A stretch of 64,000 bases of DNA from Roseospira marina (GTDB lineage Bacteria > Pseudomonadota > Alphaproteobacteria > Rhodospirillales > Rhodospirillaceae). The notes below the pieces were generated by a model. It had not been told where the DNA came from. It searched no databases and worked only from the letters and a program-made list of their open reading frames with translations. The position numbers and the translations under genes are program-made. The DNA is taken from assembly GCF_014197855.1 (NCBI RefSeq), contig NZ_JACIGJ010000012.1:62001-126000 (forward strand). Reading direction: 5' to 3'. This document shows positions 26,598-34,326 of the stretch, piece after piece; position 1 is the first letter of the stretch, and each line of letters starts with the position of its first letter.

Positions 26598-27137
26598 TTA
26601 GAAGAACCGCTCGCCGATAATGATGATGTCGCCCGGGTTGACCGGCGTATCGAGTTCGGCGTCGACGCCCTCGCCCTGACCGCCGTACTTGACCGTAATG
26701 TCGTCCTGGTCGGCGCGGTAGGTAAAGCCACCCGCAACCGCCACGGCCTTCATCACGGTCAGATCCGCGACGTAGGGGAAGATTCCCTGGTCATTGACCT
26801 CGCCCAGGATGAAGAACGGGCGGTAGTTCAGAACATCAATGGCGACATCGGGGTTCTGGATGTACCCAGCCGACAGCTTGTTCTCGATGAAGGTTTCGGC
26901 GGCCGGCACGGTCAGGCCCCCCAGCATCGCCTCGCCGATCAGGGGCAGCGACACACCACCGTTGGAGCCGACCTCGAAGTCGCCCGACAGGTCGGGCTCG
27001 CCGAACACGGTCACCCGAATGACGTCCCCGGGACCGAGGGAGTAGCCTTCCTGAGCCATCGCCTGGGGGACCGCCTGGGGTACGCCGCCCACCAGGACCG
27101 CCAGCCCCATCAAGACACCGCCAATCATCGCCCGCAT
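26598..27137 (-). CDS. Polysaccharide export protein (Wza family, short form)
   Basis: 179 residues with a signal peptide (GLAVLVGGVPQAVPQAMAQ). The Poly_export domain is clear: YSLGPGDVIRVTVFGEPDLS, VSLPLIGEAMLGGLT, PDVAIDVLNYRPFFILGEVN, followed by one SLBB-like segment VMKAVAVAGGFTYRADQD. No lipobox cysteine, so it may sit periplasmically rather than as a lipoprotein channel. AGGAGG precedes the ATG. It follows a beta-barrel gene, which could supply the outer-membrane pore. No Wzc-type kinase or Wzx/Wzy is in the window. Confidence 0.88.
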   Translation of the reverse strand: MRAMIGGVLMGLAVLVGGVPQAVPQAMAQEGYSLGPGDVIRVTVFGEPDLSGDFEVGSNGGVSLPLIGEAMLGGLTVPAAETFIENKLSAGYIQNPDVAIDVLNYRPFFILGEVNDQGIFPYVADLTVMKAVAVAGGFTYRADQDDITVKYGGQGEGVDAELDTPVNPGDIIIIGERFF

Positions 27138-27234
27138 CTTTACCTCCTGCTATCCGTTCGTTCTCTCAAGCTGGTGGAATTGCCGTTCGGACCGCTGCCA
27201 GGCCGGTGTCCCGGCCGGGCGATCCGGCGCGGCA

Positions 27235-28704
27235 TCAGTAGCGCAAGGTCACACCCAGCCCAATCGTGTGCCCTTCGTAGTCCTCGCCGTCTTCGCTGCT
27301 GTCCTGCTGGGTAAAGTTGTAGCCCAGGTCGAAGCTGACATAGCGGTTCATGGCATAATCCGCGCCGAGATTGAGCTCGTAGATGTCGTCCTCGCGGGAT
27401 TCGCCAATGAAGTCGTTGTACGAGTACTGGACCGTGCCGAAGACGACCGTCGCGCGGGTCACCTCGTGCTCGACCCCCAAACCCAGGCCGGTCGCCGAAA
27501 TGCCCGAGGTGGTCCCGGTCACGGTGGCCGTGGCGGAGCGGCGGACATTGCCGAGCACCGAGGTCTGGGCGGTGGGGTTCCACACGACGCTGACGCCGGC
27601 CACGATGGCATCGGCGCCGTTGATCGCCTCCATGGCGTCGTCGTCGAAGAACCGCGGCGCATAGCCGGCATAGACCTCGCCGCGCCACACCGCATCGAAG
27701 GTCTTGGTGGCGCCGAAGATCAGGTCGAACCCGGTGTTGTCGCGATCCGGACCGCCGTCTTCCGTCGGATCATCGAAAATGGTTTCCACGTACCGGGTGC
27801 GCACGTACAGCTCGTCGCCCGCGACATGGCTGTAGCTCAGCCGGGCGCCCGGCGCGATCACCACGTGATCGTCGTCGTCGTGGTTGATGGTCGCGCCGGT
27901 GATGGTCTCGCCGTCGTGGAAATCCGTGTAGGTGATCGACGAATCGACCGTCGCCCCCAAAACCCCGAGCGACCGGGACAGCGCGGCATAGCCGGTGCTG
28001 CGGTCGAAGGTGCGCGGGCCGTCCCCGCCGCCCACGTCATCGGGGCTGCCGCGCCCAAGGTGTCCTTCCTCGTAGGCGGCGCTCCACAGAAAGTCGGTGC
28101 CGCGCTGGATTTCGATCACGCCGTCGGCCTCGGCCCCGAAATCGTTATAGTCCTCGCCGGTGTATTCGGCGTGGCGGCCGATGACCGCGTGCGCACCGAA
28201 GTTCAGGCTGTGCACCGGCCAGTCCGAACGGACCGTCAGATTCGGCTCAACGGTGGCGACGAAATCGCCCTTGGTGTCCTCGTCCGTCGCGAACACGTTG
28301 CTTTCGTACGCACCGCCAGCGGACAGGCGCGGGAACACGCGGAACAACCCGACGCGGCCCCCTTGGGGGTTCAGACCCTCGGCACGCTGGCGCTGGCCGA
28401 CGCTGCGGGTGAAGTCCACGTCCCGGTCCTGACCGCCGATCCGCTGAGCGGCCCCCCGTCCCGACGGACGGCCGGCGAAGCGATTGGCGTCCGGACTCCA
28501 GGCGGGGCTGACCGTATACCGTTCGGCTTCCCGTCCCTGGGCACGCCCGCGGTCCACGGACCGATCCAGGCGATACCGCTCCAGCGCCTCCGCCCGCCCC
28601 CGGTCCAGTCCACGGTCATTGATTCGATCAAGGCTCTGGGCGACGGCACTGTCCGCCGCAAGCAGGCACGCCACCGCAAGCGCGGACGAAACAACTTTTT
28701 TCAC
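27235..28704 (-). CDS. Outer-membrane beta-barrel protein (BBP2-like, exopolysaccharide-associated)
   Basis: 489 residues. Signal peptide MKKVVSSALAVACLLAADSAV-AQ, an Arg/Asp-rich periplasmic stretch of about 90 residues, then alternating beta-strand pattern to the last residue: FPRLSAGGAYESNVFA, GFDLIFGATKTFDAVWRGEV, SFDLGYNFTQQDSSEDGE and a terminal aromatic (GVTLRY), as in barrels recognised by BamA. Members of this family are encoded with Wza-like proteins in exopolysaccharide loci. It is 97 bases upstream of the Wza-like gene. Confidence 0.85.
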   Translation of the reverse strand: MKKVVSSALAVACLLAADSAVAQSLDRINDRGLDRGRAEALERYRLDRSVDRGRAQGREAERYTVSPAWSPDANRFAGRPSGRGAAQRIGGQDRDVDFTRSVGQRQRAEGLNPQGGRVGLFRVFPRLSAGGAYESNVFATDEDTKGDFVATVEPNLTVRSDWPVHSLNFGAHAVIGRHAEYTGEDYNDFGAEADGVIEIQRGTDFLWSAAYEEGHLGRGSPDDVGGGDGPRTFDRSTGYAALSRSLGVLGATVDSSITYTDFHDGETITGATINHDDDDHVVIAPGARLSYSHVAGDELYVRTRYVETIFDDPTEDGGPDRDNTGFDLIFGATKTFDAVWRGEVYAGYAPRFFDDDAMEAINGADAIVAGVSVVWNPTAQTSVLGNVRRSATATVTGTTSGISATGLGLGVEHEVTRATVVFGTVQYSYNDFIGESREDDIYELNLGADYAMNRYVSFDLGYNFTQQDSSEDGEDYEGHTIGLGVTLRY

Positions 28705-28844
28705 GGTATCCCCCAGCCATTATTCACCGGCGTCGCCCACCTGCCCCCCTTCAGCCGTCCGAGACACAGTCGCCCGCTTCGACCGTGGCCTCCGTGTCGG
28801 CTCCGGTCGATCCCACGCGCCCCCGACACGCCTTAGACCGGCGG

Positions 28845-29645
28845 TTAGATCGGACTGACGCGCACGACGTCGTTGAACGGCAGCGGCCCGGGATCGCTGC
28901 CCCCGGTGTTAGAGGTGCGGCCGAAGACGTCCGCCGGCGCGGTGTTGGGCTCAGCGCCCCCCGCTGCCGTTTCAAACCCGGCCAGCGTATCCTGAAGCAC
29001 GCAACCGTCCGCCAGAGCCTGGGCTTCCGCCCGCTGGTAGGCCTCGTCAAGCTGGGCGAAGAAGTCGCCATCCAGCAGAGGGTCGGCCGGCGTGTCCGGC
29101 GTTCCGGCCGAGACGACGGTCACCGGACTTTCCTCCGGGATCGCCACCAACGCCACGCTCAGCAGGTTGACCGCCGCTTGTCCGTTGGTCTCGGCGGCCG
29201 CCATGGCCTCCGACACCAGAGCGCGCACCACGGCGGCCGAGGCCTCGGGCGACTCCTGGGCCATGGTGGCCAGGGCCTGCTCAAGAGCGTCTTCCTCGGC
29301 CTCACACAGGCCGTCGTCCAGCAGATCGGCGAGGACGTTGCCTTCGTCGCCCTGGGCCACGGCGTCCAACAGCCGGCGGCGCAGGTCCTCCGCGCTCTGG
29401 TCGAAATCCTCGCAGGTGCCGGTGGGAACCGAACACGCGGGGGCATCGGCGGGCAGCGCCGGCTGGGCCGCGCGGTTCATGTCGAGCGGGTCGTCCATGG
29501 GCGCGACGAGGCCCGGCGACTGGGCCAGTGGGTCGGACGCTCCCCGATCGCCCGTCGACTGGGCCTGGGCGGGCATCGCCAGTGTCAGCGCAAGGGCGGA
29601 CGCCATCGCGGCGGAGAGCGTTGCCCCAAGAACACGGTCGAGCAC
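28845..29645 (-). CDS. Secreted protein of unknown function
   Basis: 266 residues from GTG 29645, chosen for AAGGAG seven bases upstream and because it directly yields a signal peptide (VLDRVLGATLSAAMASALAL through AMPAQAQ). The mature part is acidic and helical, with four cysteines (ACSVPTGTCEDF, DGLCEAEED, DGCVLQ) and Ala/Glu-rich helices (ALEQALATMAQESPEASAA). The C-terminal part is Pro/Gly-rich. First gene of the run toward the beta-barrel and Wza genes, so it may be an accessory to polysaccharide export. No family recognised. Confidence 0.7.
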   Translation of the reverse strand: MLDRVLGATLSAAMASALALTLAMPAQAQSTGDRGASDPLAQSPGLVAPMDDPLDMNRAAQPALPADAPACSVPTGTCEDFDQSAEDLRRRLLDAVAQGDEGNVLADLLDDGLCEAEEDALEQALATMAQESPEASAAVVRALVSEAMAAAETNGQAAVNLLSVALVAIPEESPVTVVSAGTPDTPADPLLDGDFFAQLDEAYQRAEAQALADGCVLQDTLAGFETAAGGAEPNTAPADVFGRTSNTGGSDPGPLPFNDVVRVSPI

Positions 29646-29786
29646 GGCGGTTCTCCTTATCGTCTGGCGCCCCCTCCTCCCTCCCCCGAACACACCCCCA
29701 TCGCGGGAACGGCACGCCGGAGGGAGCTGGATGACGGCAACGCACGACCGCCCGCTGCGGGTCGGCCTCGTATCGATTAGTCCAAA

Positions 29787-29814
29787 ATTTATGGAAATAG
29801 TGAAAACCACGCAA
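29787..29814 (-). promoter_or_regulatory. Probable promoter of the exopolysaccharide export genes
   Basis: Minus strand TTGCGT (plus 29809-29814) and ATAAAT (plus 29787-29792) are 16 bases apart within an AT-rich patch, about 140 bases before the GTG start at 29645. Confidence 0.35.
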
Positions 29815-30328
29815 GCGGAATCTACGAATTACCATCGAAGACATAGGGACACGGCAAGCGTCCACGTATCTATCGTCCGGCACCCGAGAAAAATAGCGCC
29901 GCGTCCGCACAAATCATTGCAAGCACTCAGATCGACGGGTGTGTTTTTGATCGACAGGGCGCGAACGGTGGACCGCGGGATCCAGACGAACAGGGGAGCC
30001 ATACCGAGAAAAGGGGCGGCAAGGTGCGCGTGTTCGGACCGGCGCCACGACACCAGTGCTTGCCCGACTCACAGGCGCGGCAAAACCAGTACTTAACGCC
30101 AGGGCGTCCCCGTCACTGCGGCGTGCAATCGGCCGGCATCCCCGCGCCGCCATACCGGCGACCTGTGGCGGACACGCAACAAGACCGGCGGCCACGACGG
30201 GCGCCGCCCCCCCGCATCCGCGGCGAAGGCCCGACGATTCGCGCACCCGGCGCGGCGAGGGGCTTTGGATCGATAGGGGGAGGAGACAGGTTGGGTGACG
30301 ACGCACCGCGCCGTAACCCCCTTCAGAA

Positions 30329-30407
30329 TAAAAAAGCCCAGGACTAAACTAAAAAAGCCCAGCGCCAGACGCGGGATTCGGACGTCACCCGCCTCAGCCT
30401 GGGCCAG
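30329..30407 (-). terminator. Tandem terminators with a duplicated CTGGGC-T6 element
   Basis: On the minus strand GCCCAG pairs with CTGGGC, with an inner GCGGG/CCCGC stem, followed by TTTTTT (plus 30351-30356). A second CTGGGC plus TTTTTT follows 20 bases on (plus 30330-30335) and could pair with the same upstream GCCCAG. They lie about 290 bases after the cold-shock gene stop. Confidence 0.6.
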
Positions 30408-30693
30408 CCCATCCTAAACCTGGACCAGCATGAAAAAAGTAGTCGCGAGCCGGCGATCCCGAAGATCACAAAGGCCAACACCGTACCGCCATCCGCCAAA
30501 CCGCCCGATATGACATCGGAGCTGTGCGGGCTCGCCCGGACGCGAACGCCTCTCACACGGGGCGCTCGGTCGCCCCTGTCCAACCGACAGGCCTCGCTCC
30601 CGACGACCGGGCGCGGATCCGTTCACCATGACGCCAGGAACGCCCGCGGCGCCGGACCGAACCGGCCGGCGCGCGGACCGCTCCACCGTGGCA

Positions 30694-31164
30694 TCAGATG
30701 AGTTCGACGCGACCGGCCATCGGGCCTTTCTTGCCCATGCGGCACATCATCCGCACGCGCTGCCCGGCGTCCAGCGTGGTCAGGCCCGAGTACTCCAGCG
30801 CCCGGCTGCCCACGTACACGTCCTTGCCACCGCTGTCCGGCGTGACGAACCCGAACCCCTTGTCGGCGCTGAAGAACTTGACGACACCGTCAATTTCTTC
30901 CTCACCACCCGGGCCATCGACGCTGCCAGCGACCTGAGCGCCCTCCGGAACATCAACCTCATGGATGAAGGCGACCTGCGGTCCCTTCTGCCCCATGGAG
31001 AGGTCGCAAACGAGCGTCGCGCCTTCAGGAATATCCCGATAGCCCGCACGCTGAAGTACGGAAATGTGGAGGAATGCGTCGGGAGTGCCATCCTGGAGGG
31101 CAACGAAGCCGAAGCCCTTGGTGGCGTTAAACCACTTCACCGTGGCCGAAGACCGAGACTGCAT
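30694..31164 (-). CDS. Cold-shock protein with two CSD domains
   Basis: 156 residues with two OB-fold cold-shock domains: residues ~3-68 (ATVKWFNATKGFGFVAL, DAFLHISVLQRAG) and ~90-156 (GVVKFFSADKGFGFVTP, KDVYVGSRALEYSG). Both keep the RNP1 core KGFGFV; the second RNP2 is DVYVG rather than the usual DVFVH. Acts as an RNA chaperone in the cytosol. Two-CSD proteins are common in alphaproteobacteria. The chosen ATG has no strong binding site, typical for cold-shock genes with structured leaders. Confidence 0.9.
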   Translation of the reverse strand: MQSRSSATVKWFNATKGFGFVALQDGTPDAFLHISVLQRAGYRDIPEGATLVCDLSMGQKGPQVAFIHEVDVPEGAQVAGSVDGPGGEEEIDGVVKFFSADKGFGFVTPDSGGKDVYVGSRALEYSGLTTLDAGQRVRMMCRMGKKGPMAGRVELI

Positions 31165-31521
31165 AGCGGAGGAAGAACCTTCATACGGTGGCGATAAAAA
31201 CCGTTTCAGGGATACCTGAAAACCGCGCCGTCGCCAATACATCTGCGCATCTCGTCGGGATTTTTCGTCGAAATGCCAGCACACCGTCCGTGTTTCGCGC
31301 GTATACGCACGACTGCGAACGGTCGGTATGACAACGCAACATCCTGGACATAAACGCAAAACGTGACAGACCCGGGCGCGGCTAGGGTTTGCCGCCCGCG
31401 GGCCTATGCGCGCCCGGATTGCGGGCCCGCGCCCCAAAAAACCCGAGCAAACGCCGAATCCAGCGCGGGATCCGGCCTGGGCGCGGGACTCCGGCCACGC
31501 ACCGTGCCCGACGTGGGGTCG
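31165..31521. other. Leader and promoter region of the cold-shock gene
   Basis: 357 bases upstream of the cold-shock gene and downstream of the cyclic-nucleotide-binding gene, both on the minus strand. It holds AT-richer patches at 31190-31370, probably a long cold-shock leader, and a T-run on the minus strand (plus 31436-31441) that may end the upstream transcript. No gene is supported. Confidence 0.45.
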
Positions 31522-33495
31522 CTACCGCAGGCCCCCGTCCAGGGGCAGCGCCTCGGGACCATCGCTCGCGTCCGGCGGGACCGCCCCTCCGCCGTCGCCC
31601 CGCGCCCAGGCTGGATCCGGCGCCGACGCACCACCCTGCCGGTCGATCAGGTTTTCCACCCGTCGGAGGTTGCGGGCCACGATATCGGCCTGCCGCTTGG
31701 CGCCCTGCACTTCGTAGGTCCCGGCGGACAGGTGGAACGCCTCGCGCGCACGGTGCAGCGCCCCGGCATCCTTGGTCACGCGGAACAGCAGGAACAGCGC
31801 GGATCCCAGGTTGTTCTGGGTCGCGGCCCACAACAGCGGCACCCGGTCGAGCGGCCGCACCTGCAACGCGGCGTTGGCGGCCTCCACCGCGCGCGTCAGG
31901 ATTTCCGGCTTGCGCTCCTGCCCGCCGTAGACCTGAAGCACCTGGGCGAGGTCGTGCATGATCTCGCCCCACCGATCGGGCGTGTCGGCCGGGCTGAAGA
32001 CCTGGAGCGCGGCCTGAAACGCGTTGATCGAATCCCGCAGCGCGGCCGGGTCGCCCTCCGCCATGTGGATCCGATAGCACAGCAGCCCCAGGCGGCTTTT
32101 CAGGCCGGCCCAGTCATAGGGGTACAGGTCGCGATGAAACGATTCGAGCGCGGCCTTGAACGCATCCGCCGCCTGACGCGGCCCGATGGTGGGGTGGTTG
32201 CGCTCCACCAGCGCCTGCCACACCAGTCCCAGCGAGCGGTGCAGCACCCCCCACTCGGCGTCGGCATCGCGAGGCAGATGGCGGATCGCCTCCTCGTAGG
32301 CGGCGGCGGCATGCTCCAGCCAGGCCGGTTCGTTGGCCCAGGCGCCGACCATGGCCAGGACGTTTCCGTAACAGCCGACGATCTGTGCCGTTTCCAGACC
32401 GCTGAGCCCGTAGGGAAGCTCGGACAGCAGCGCCCCGGCGGCCTCGGCCAGCGGCGGCAGGGTTTCGACCAGCGCCCGCCCCTGGGCCTCCGATCGCGGT
32501 TCCATGGCCGCCAGCGTCACGGCCTGAATCAGCACATGCCACGACGGATCGAAGTCCACGGGGACATAAAGGGCGTTCTGCGGCGACATCATGCCGATGC
32601 GCTCGATCTCCGTGCTGCCCCAGGGGCTCAGAAAGCGCAGCTCCACCAGGCGCCCGCTGGCATCCGGGCCGCCCCACACCAGCAGGTCCGCCCCGACCTC
32701 GCGCAGCATGGGCCGGCCGGCACCGATCGCGCCGCTCAGCGCGGTGTACGGATCCAACTCCGCCGAATACGGCACCGCCCGATCCAGCTTGCGCAAACGG
32801 ACGGCGGCCAGGCCCTCCAGAGCCTCCAGCACGCGGACGCGCTGTTCCTCGCCGCCCCGCTCCGGAAAGCCCGCCACGGCCAGCACCGGGTGACGGACCC
32901 GCGCCGCGCCGGCCAACGCGCTCTCCGCAGTCTTGGGGCCGCTCCCGCCCTTGAGGACCCCGATCAGCCGGCCGAGCAGCCCGTCGCCGCGCGCGCCCCC
33001 ACCACCACTGGCGCCACCACCGCCCCCGCCGTCGGCCATCCCACCGACGGCCGCCGCCGTCACGGGGACCAGCGCCGTGCTGGTGCCGGACTCGTCGCCC
33101 GACCGGCCCTCCGGCGTCACATCGGCGACGGGCTCCAGCCGGGCGATCCGCTCGTTCGCGTTGCGCAGGCGCCGGGACAGCCGGACCATCAGCCGCAGCG
33201 CCAGATCCGGATCGTCCTCCAGCCGACGGACGAACGCCTTGCGGCCATAGGCATGCAGCGTCACAGGCCCACGCGCCACCGCCGTCGCGCCCCGGGGATC
33301 GGTATCGATGGCCCCCATCTCGCCGAGCAGTTCGCCCTTGCCGACGGTCGCCAGATGAATGAGGCCCCGCTCCGATTCCTTGAACAGGGCCACCTCGCCG
33401 GCCGCGACGATGAAGGCCATGGCGCTGGGTTCACCCTCCCGAAAGATGATGTCCCCGGCTTCGTATTTCTGAATTGTCGGCTTCACTGTCGCCAT
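31522..33495 (-). CDS. Cyclic-nucleotide-binding domain fused to TPR-like repeats
   Basis: 657 residues. Residues ~1-120 are a cNMP-binding domain (YEAGDIIFREGEPSAMAFIV, GEVALFKE, KGELLGEMGAIDTDPRGATA with the phosphate-cassette-like GEMGAID..RGATA). Next come a helix (RLSRRLRNANERIARLEP), a Gly-rich linker (GGGGGGASGGGG), and a C-terminal half of helical repeats (WLEHAAAAYEEAIRHLPRD, DAFKAALESFHRDLYPYDWA, INAFQAALQVFSPADTPDRW) of the type found in caspase- and kinase-associated TPR proteins. No DNA-binding domain. A membrane class III cyclase is encoded 0.8 kb away, so this is a plausible effector. Confidence 0.8.
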   Translation of the reverse strand: MATVKPTIQKYEAGDIIFREGEPSAMAFIVAAGEVALFKESERGLIHLATVGKGELLGEMGAIDTDPRGATAVARGPVTLHAYGRKAFVRRLEDDPDLALRLMVRLSRRLRNANERIARLEPVADVTPEGRSGDESGTSTALVPVTAAAVGGMADGGGGGGASGGGGARGDGLLGRLIGVLKGGSGPKTAESALAGAARVRHPVLAVAGFPERGGEEQRVRVLEALEGLAAVRLRKLDRAVPYSAELDPYTALSGAIGAGRPMLREVGADLLVWGGPDASGRLVELRFLSPWGSTEIERIGMMSPQNALYVPVDFDPSWHVLIQAVTLAAMEPRSEAQGRALVETLPPLAEAAGALLSELPYGLSGLETAQIVGCYGNVLAMVGAWANEPAWLEHAAAAYEEAIRHLPRDADAEWGVLHRSLGLVWQALVERNHPTIGPRQAADAFKAALESFHRDLYPYDWAGLKSRLGLLCYRIHMAEGDPAALRDSINAFQAALQVFSPADTPDRWGEIMHDLAQVLQVYGGQERKPEILTRAVEAANAALQVRPLDRVPLLWAATQNNLGSALFLLFRVTKDAGALHRAREAFHLSAGTYEVQGAKRQADIVARNLRRVENLIDRQGGASAPDPAWARGDGGGAVPPDASDGPEALPLDGGLR

Positions 33496-33538
33496 ACACT
33501 CTGAACCGTGCGATGGGGCCGCGCACGCTGGCCGCGGA

Positions 33539-33853
33539 TCATCCGCGCCCGGTCTTGCTGCCGGTGTCAAGGGGGGCCGGACCTGCATCCCCGGGCGGCG
33601 TGCCCCGGTGGAGAATCGTGTCCTTGTAAATGCGGGCCTCGCGCCGGTCGGCGCCCGTGCCGTGGGTCACGGCGACGCATGGGCAGCCCGCCTCGTCGGT
33701 CTCCATACGCAAATCGAGCGCGCCCTGTTCCAGCAGTGCCGCCACGGCGTCCGGCTCCATCTCCAGCGCCGTGCCGAGGTGCCCGAGCAGGGTGCTGATT
33801 TCCGCGTACATCTCTCGCGTGTCGTCGCGGGACTCCGGGGGCGGGGCCGTCAT
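33539..33853 (-). CDS. Small protein of unknown function
   Basis: 104 residues from ATG 33853. Acidic N-terminal helix (EMYAEISTLLGHLGTALEME) followed by a short beta segment (MRMETD-like LRMETDEAGCPCVAVTHGTG) with CPC, and a charged C-terminus. It lies 43 bases upstream of the cNMP-binding TPR gene on the same strand and is probably co-transcribed. No family recognised. The Met at EMYAE is an alternative start. Confidence 0.6.
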   Translation of the reverse strand: MTAPPPESRDDTREMYAEISTLLGHLGTALEMEPDAVAALLEQGALDLRMETDEAGCPCVAVTHGTGADRREARIYKDTILHRGTPPGDAGPAPLDTGSKTGRG

Positions 33854-34022
33854 GCACTGTTCTCCGTCTGGGGGCGCCGCAACGCGCGTCGGTGGCGATA
33901 TCTTTACCAAGACGCCCCGAAAGTCTAAAGATCAAGGCCTGACGCGCGGGCGGATGCCGATGCGCCGACTCAACCGCGCGACGGCCCTTTGGGTGGGCCG
34001 CCAGGACAAGGGAGATGCCGGC

Positions 34023-34286
34023 ATGAGCTACGAACAGGTCGAGGAAGCCTGGAGCCTGATCGACGAGGCGATGAAACTCAAGGAAAAGTCGGACGGCGAC
34101 CTGGAGCCGGATGCCTACTGGGACCCGCTGTTCGCGACCTCGCCCCTGGTCGACGTCCCGCGCACACAATCCGAGGGGGGGGCCCCCCTTGAGAAGGTGT
34201 TCCTGAAGTCGCCCTACGGACTCCAGTTCCGTCGCGACCACATGGACTGGATCCCGTTCCGGCACGGCGAAGTCACGCTCGACTGA
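34023..34286 (+). CDS. Small acidic protein of unknown function
   Basis: 87 residues: MSYEQVEEAWSLIDEAMKLK, then LEPDAYWDPLFATSPLVDVP and LEKVFLKSPYGLQFRRDHMD. AAGGGAG lies eight bases before ATG 34023, which decides the start within a longer open frame. Divergent from the 104-residue gene. No signal peptide or known motif; W/F/P spacing suggests a protein-binding peptide. Function unknown. Confidence 0.65.
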   Translation: MSYEQVEEAWSLIDEAMKLKEKSDGDLEPDAYWDPLFATSPLVDVPRTQSEGGAPLEKVFLKSPYGLQFRRDHMDWIPFRHGEVTLD

Positions 34287-34326
34287 GCCGCCGGACCTCG
34301 GGTTCGACGACCGGGCGGGGGCTCGC

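Larger units (their letters stand above)
29646..30693. other. 1-kb region without a supported gene
   Basis: Contains the AT-rich probable promoter of the exopolysaccharide genes (29787-29814), long GC-rich stretches open in several frames but lacking family signals, and tandem minus-strand terminators (30329-30407). A short basic open frame from GTG 30294 follows GGGGAGGAG, but it overlaps the terminators and is not convincing. Confidence 0.5.

Noticed and set aside
27268..28836. 522-codon frame antisense to the beta-barrel gene
   Set aside because: The barrel gene has a signal peptide and terminal aromatic residue; the antisense frame has neither domain nor ribosome binding site.
30294..30420. 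40-codon basic peptide after GGGGAGGAG
   Set aside because: The frame consists largely of the reverse complement of the tandem terminators and has no recognisable relative.
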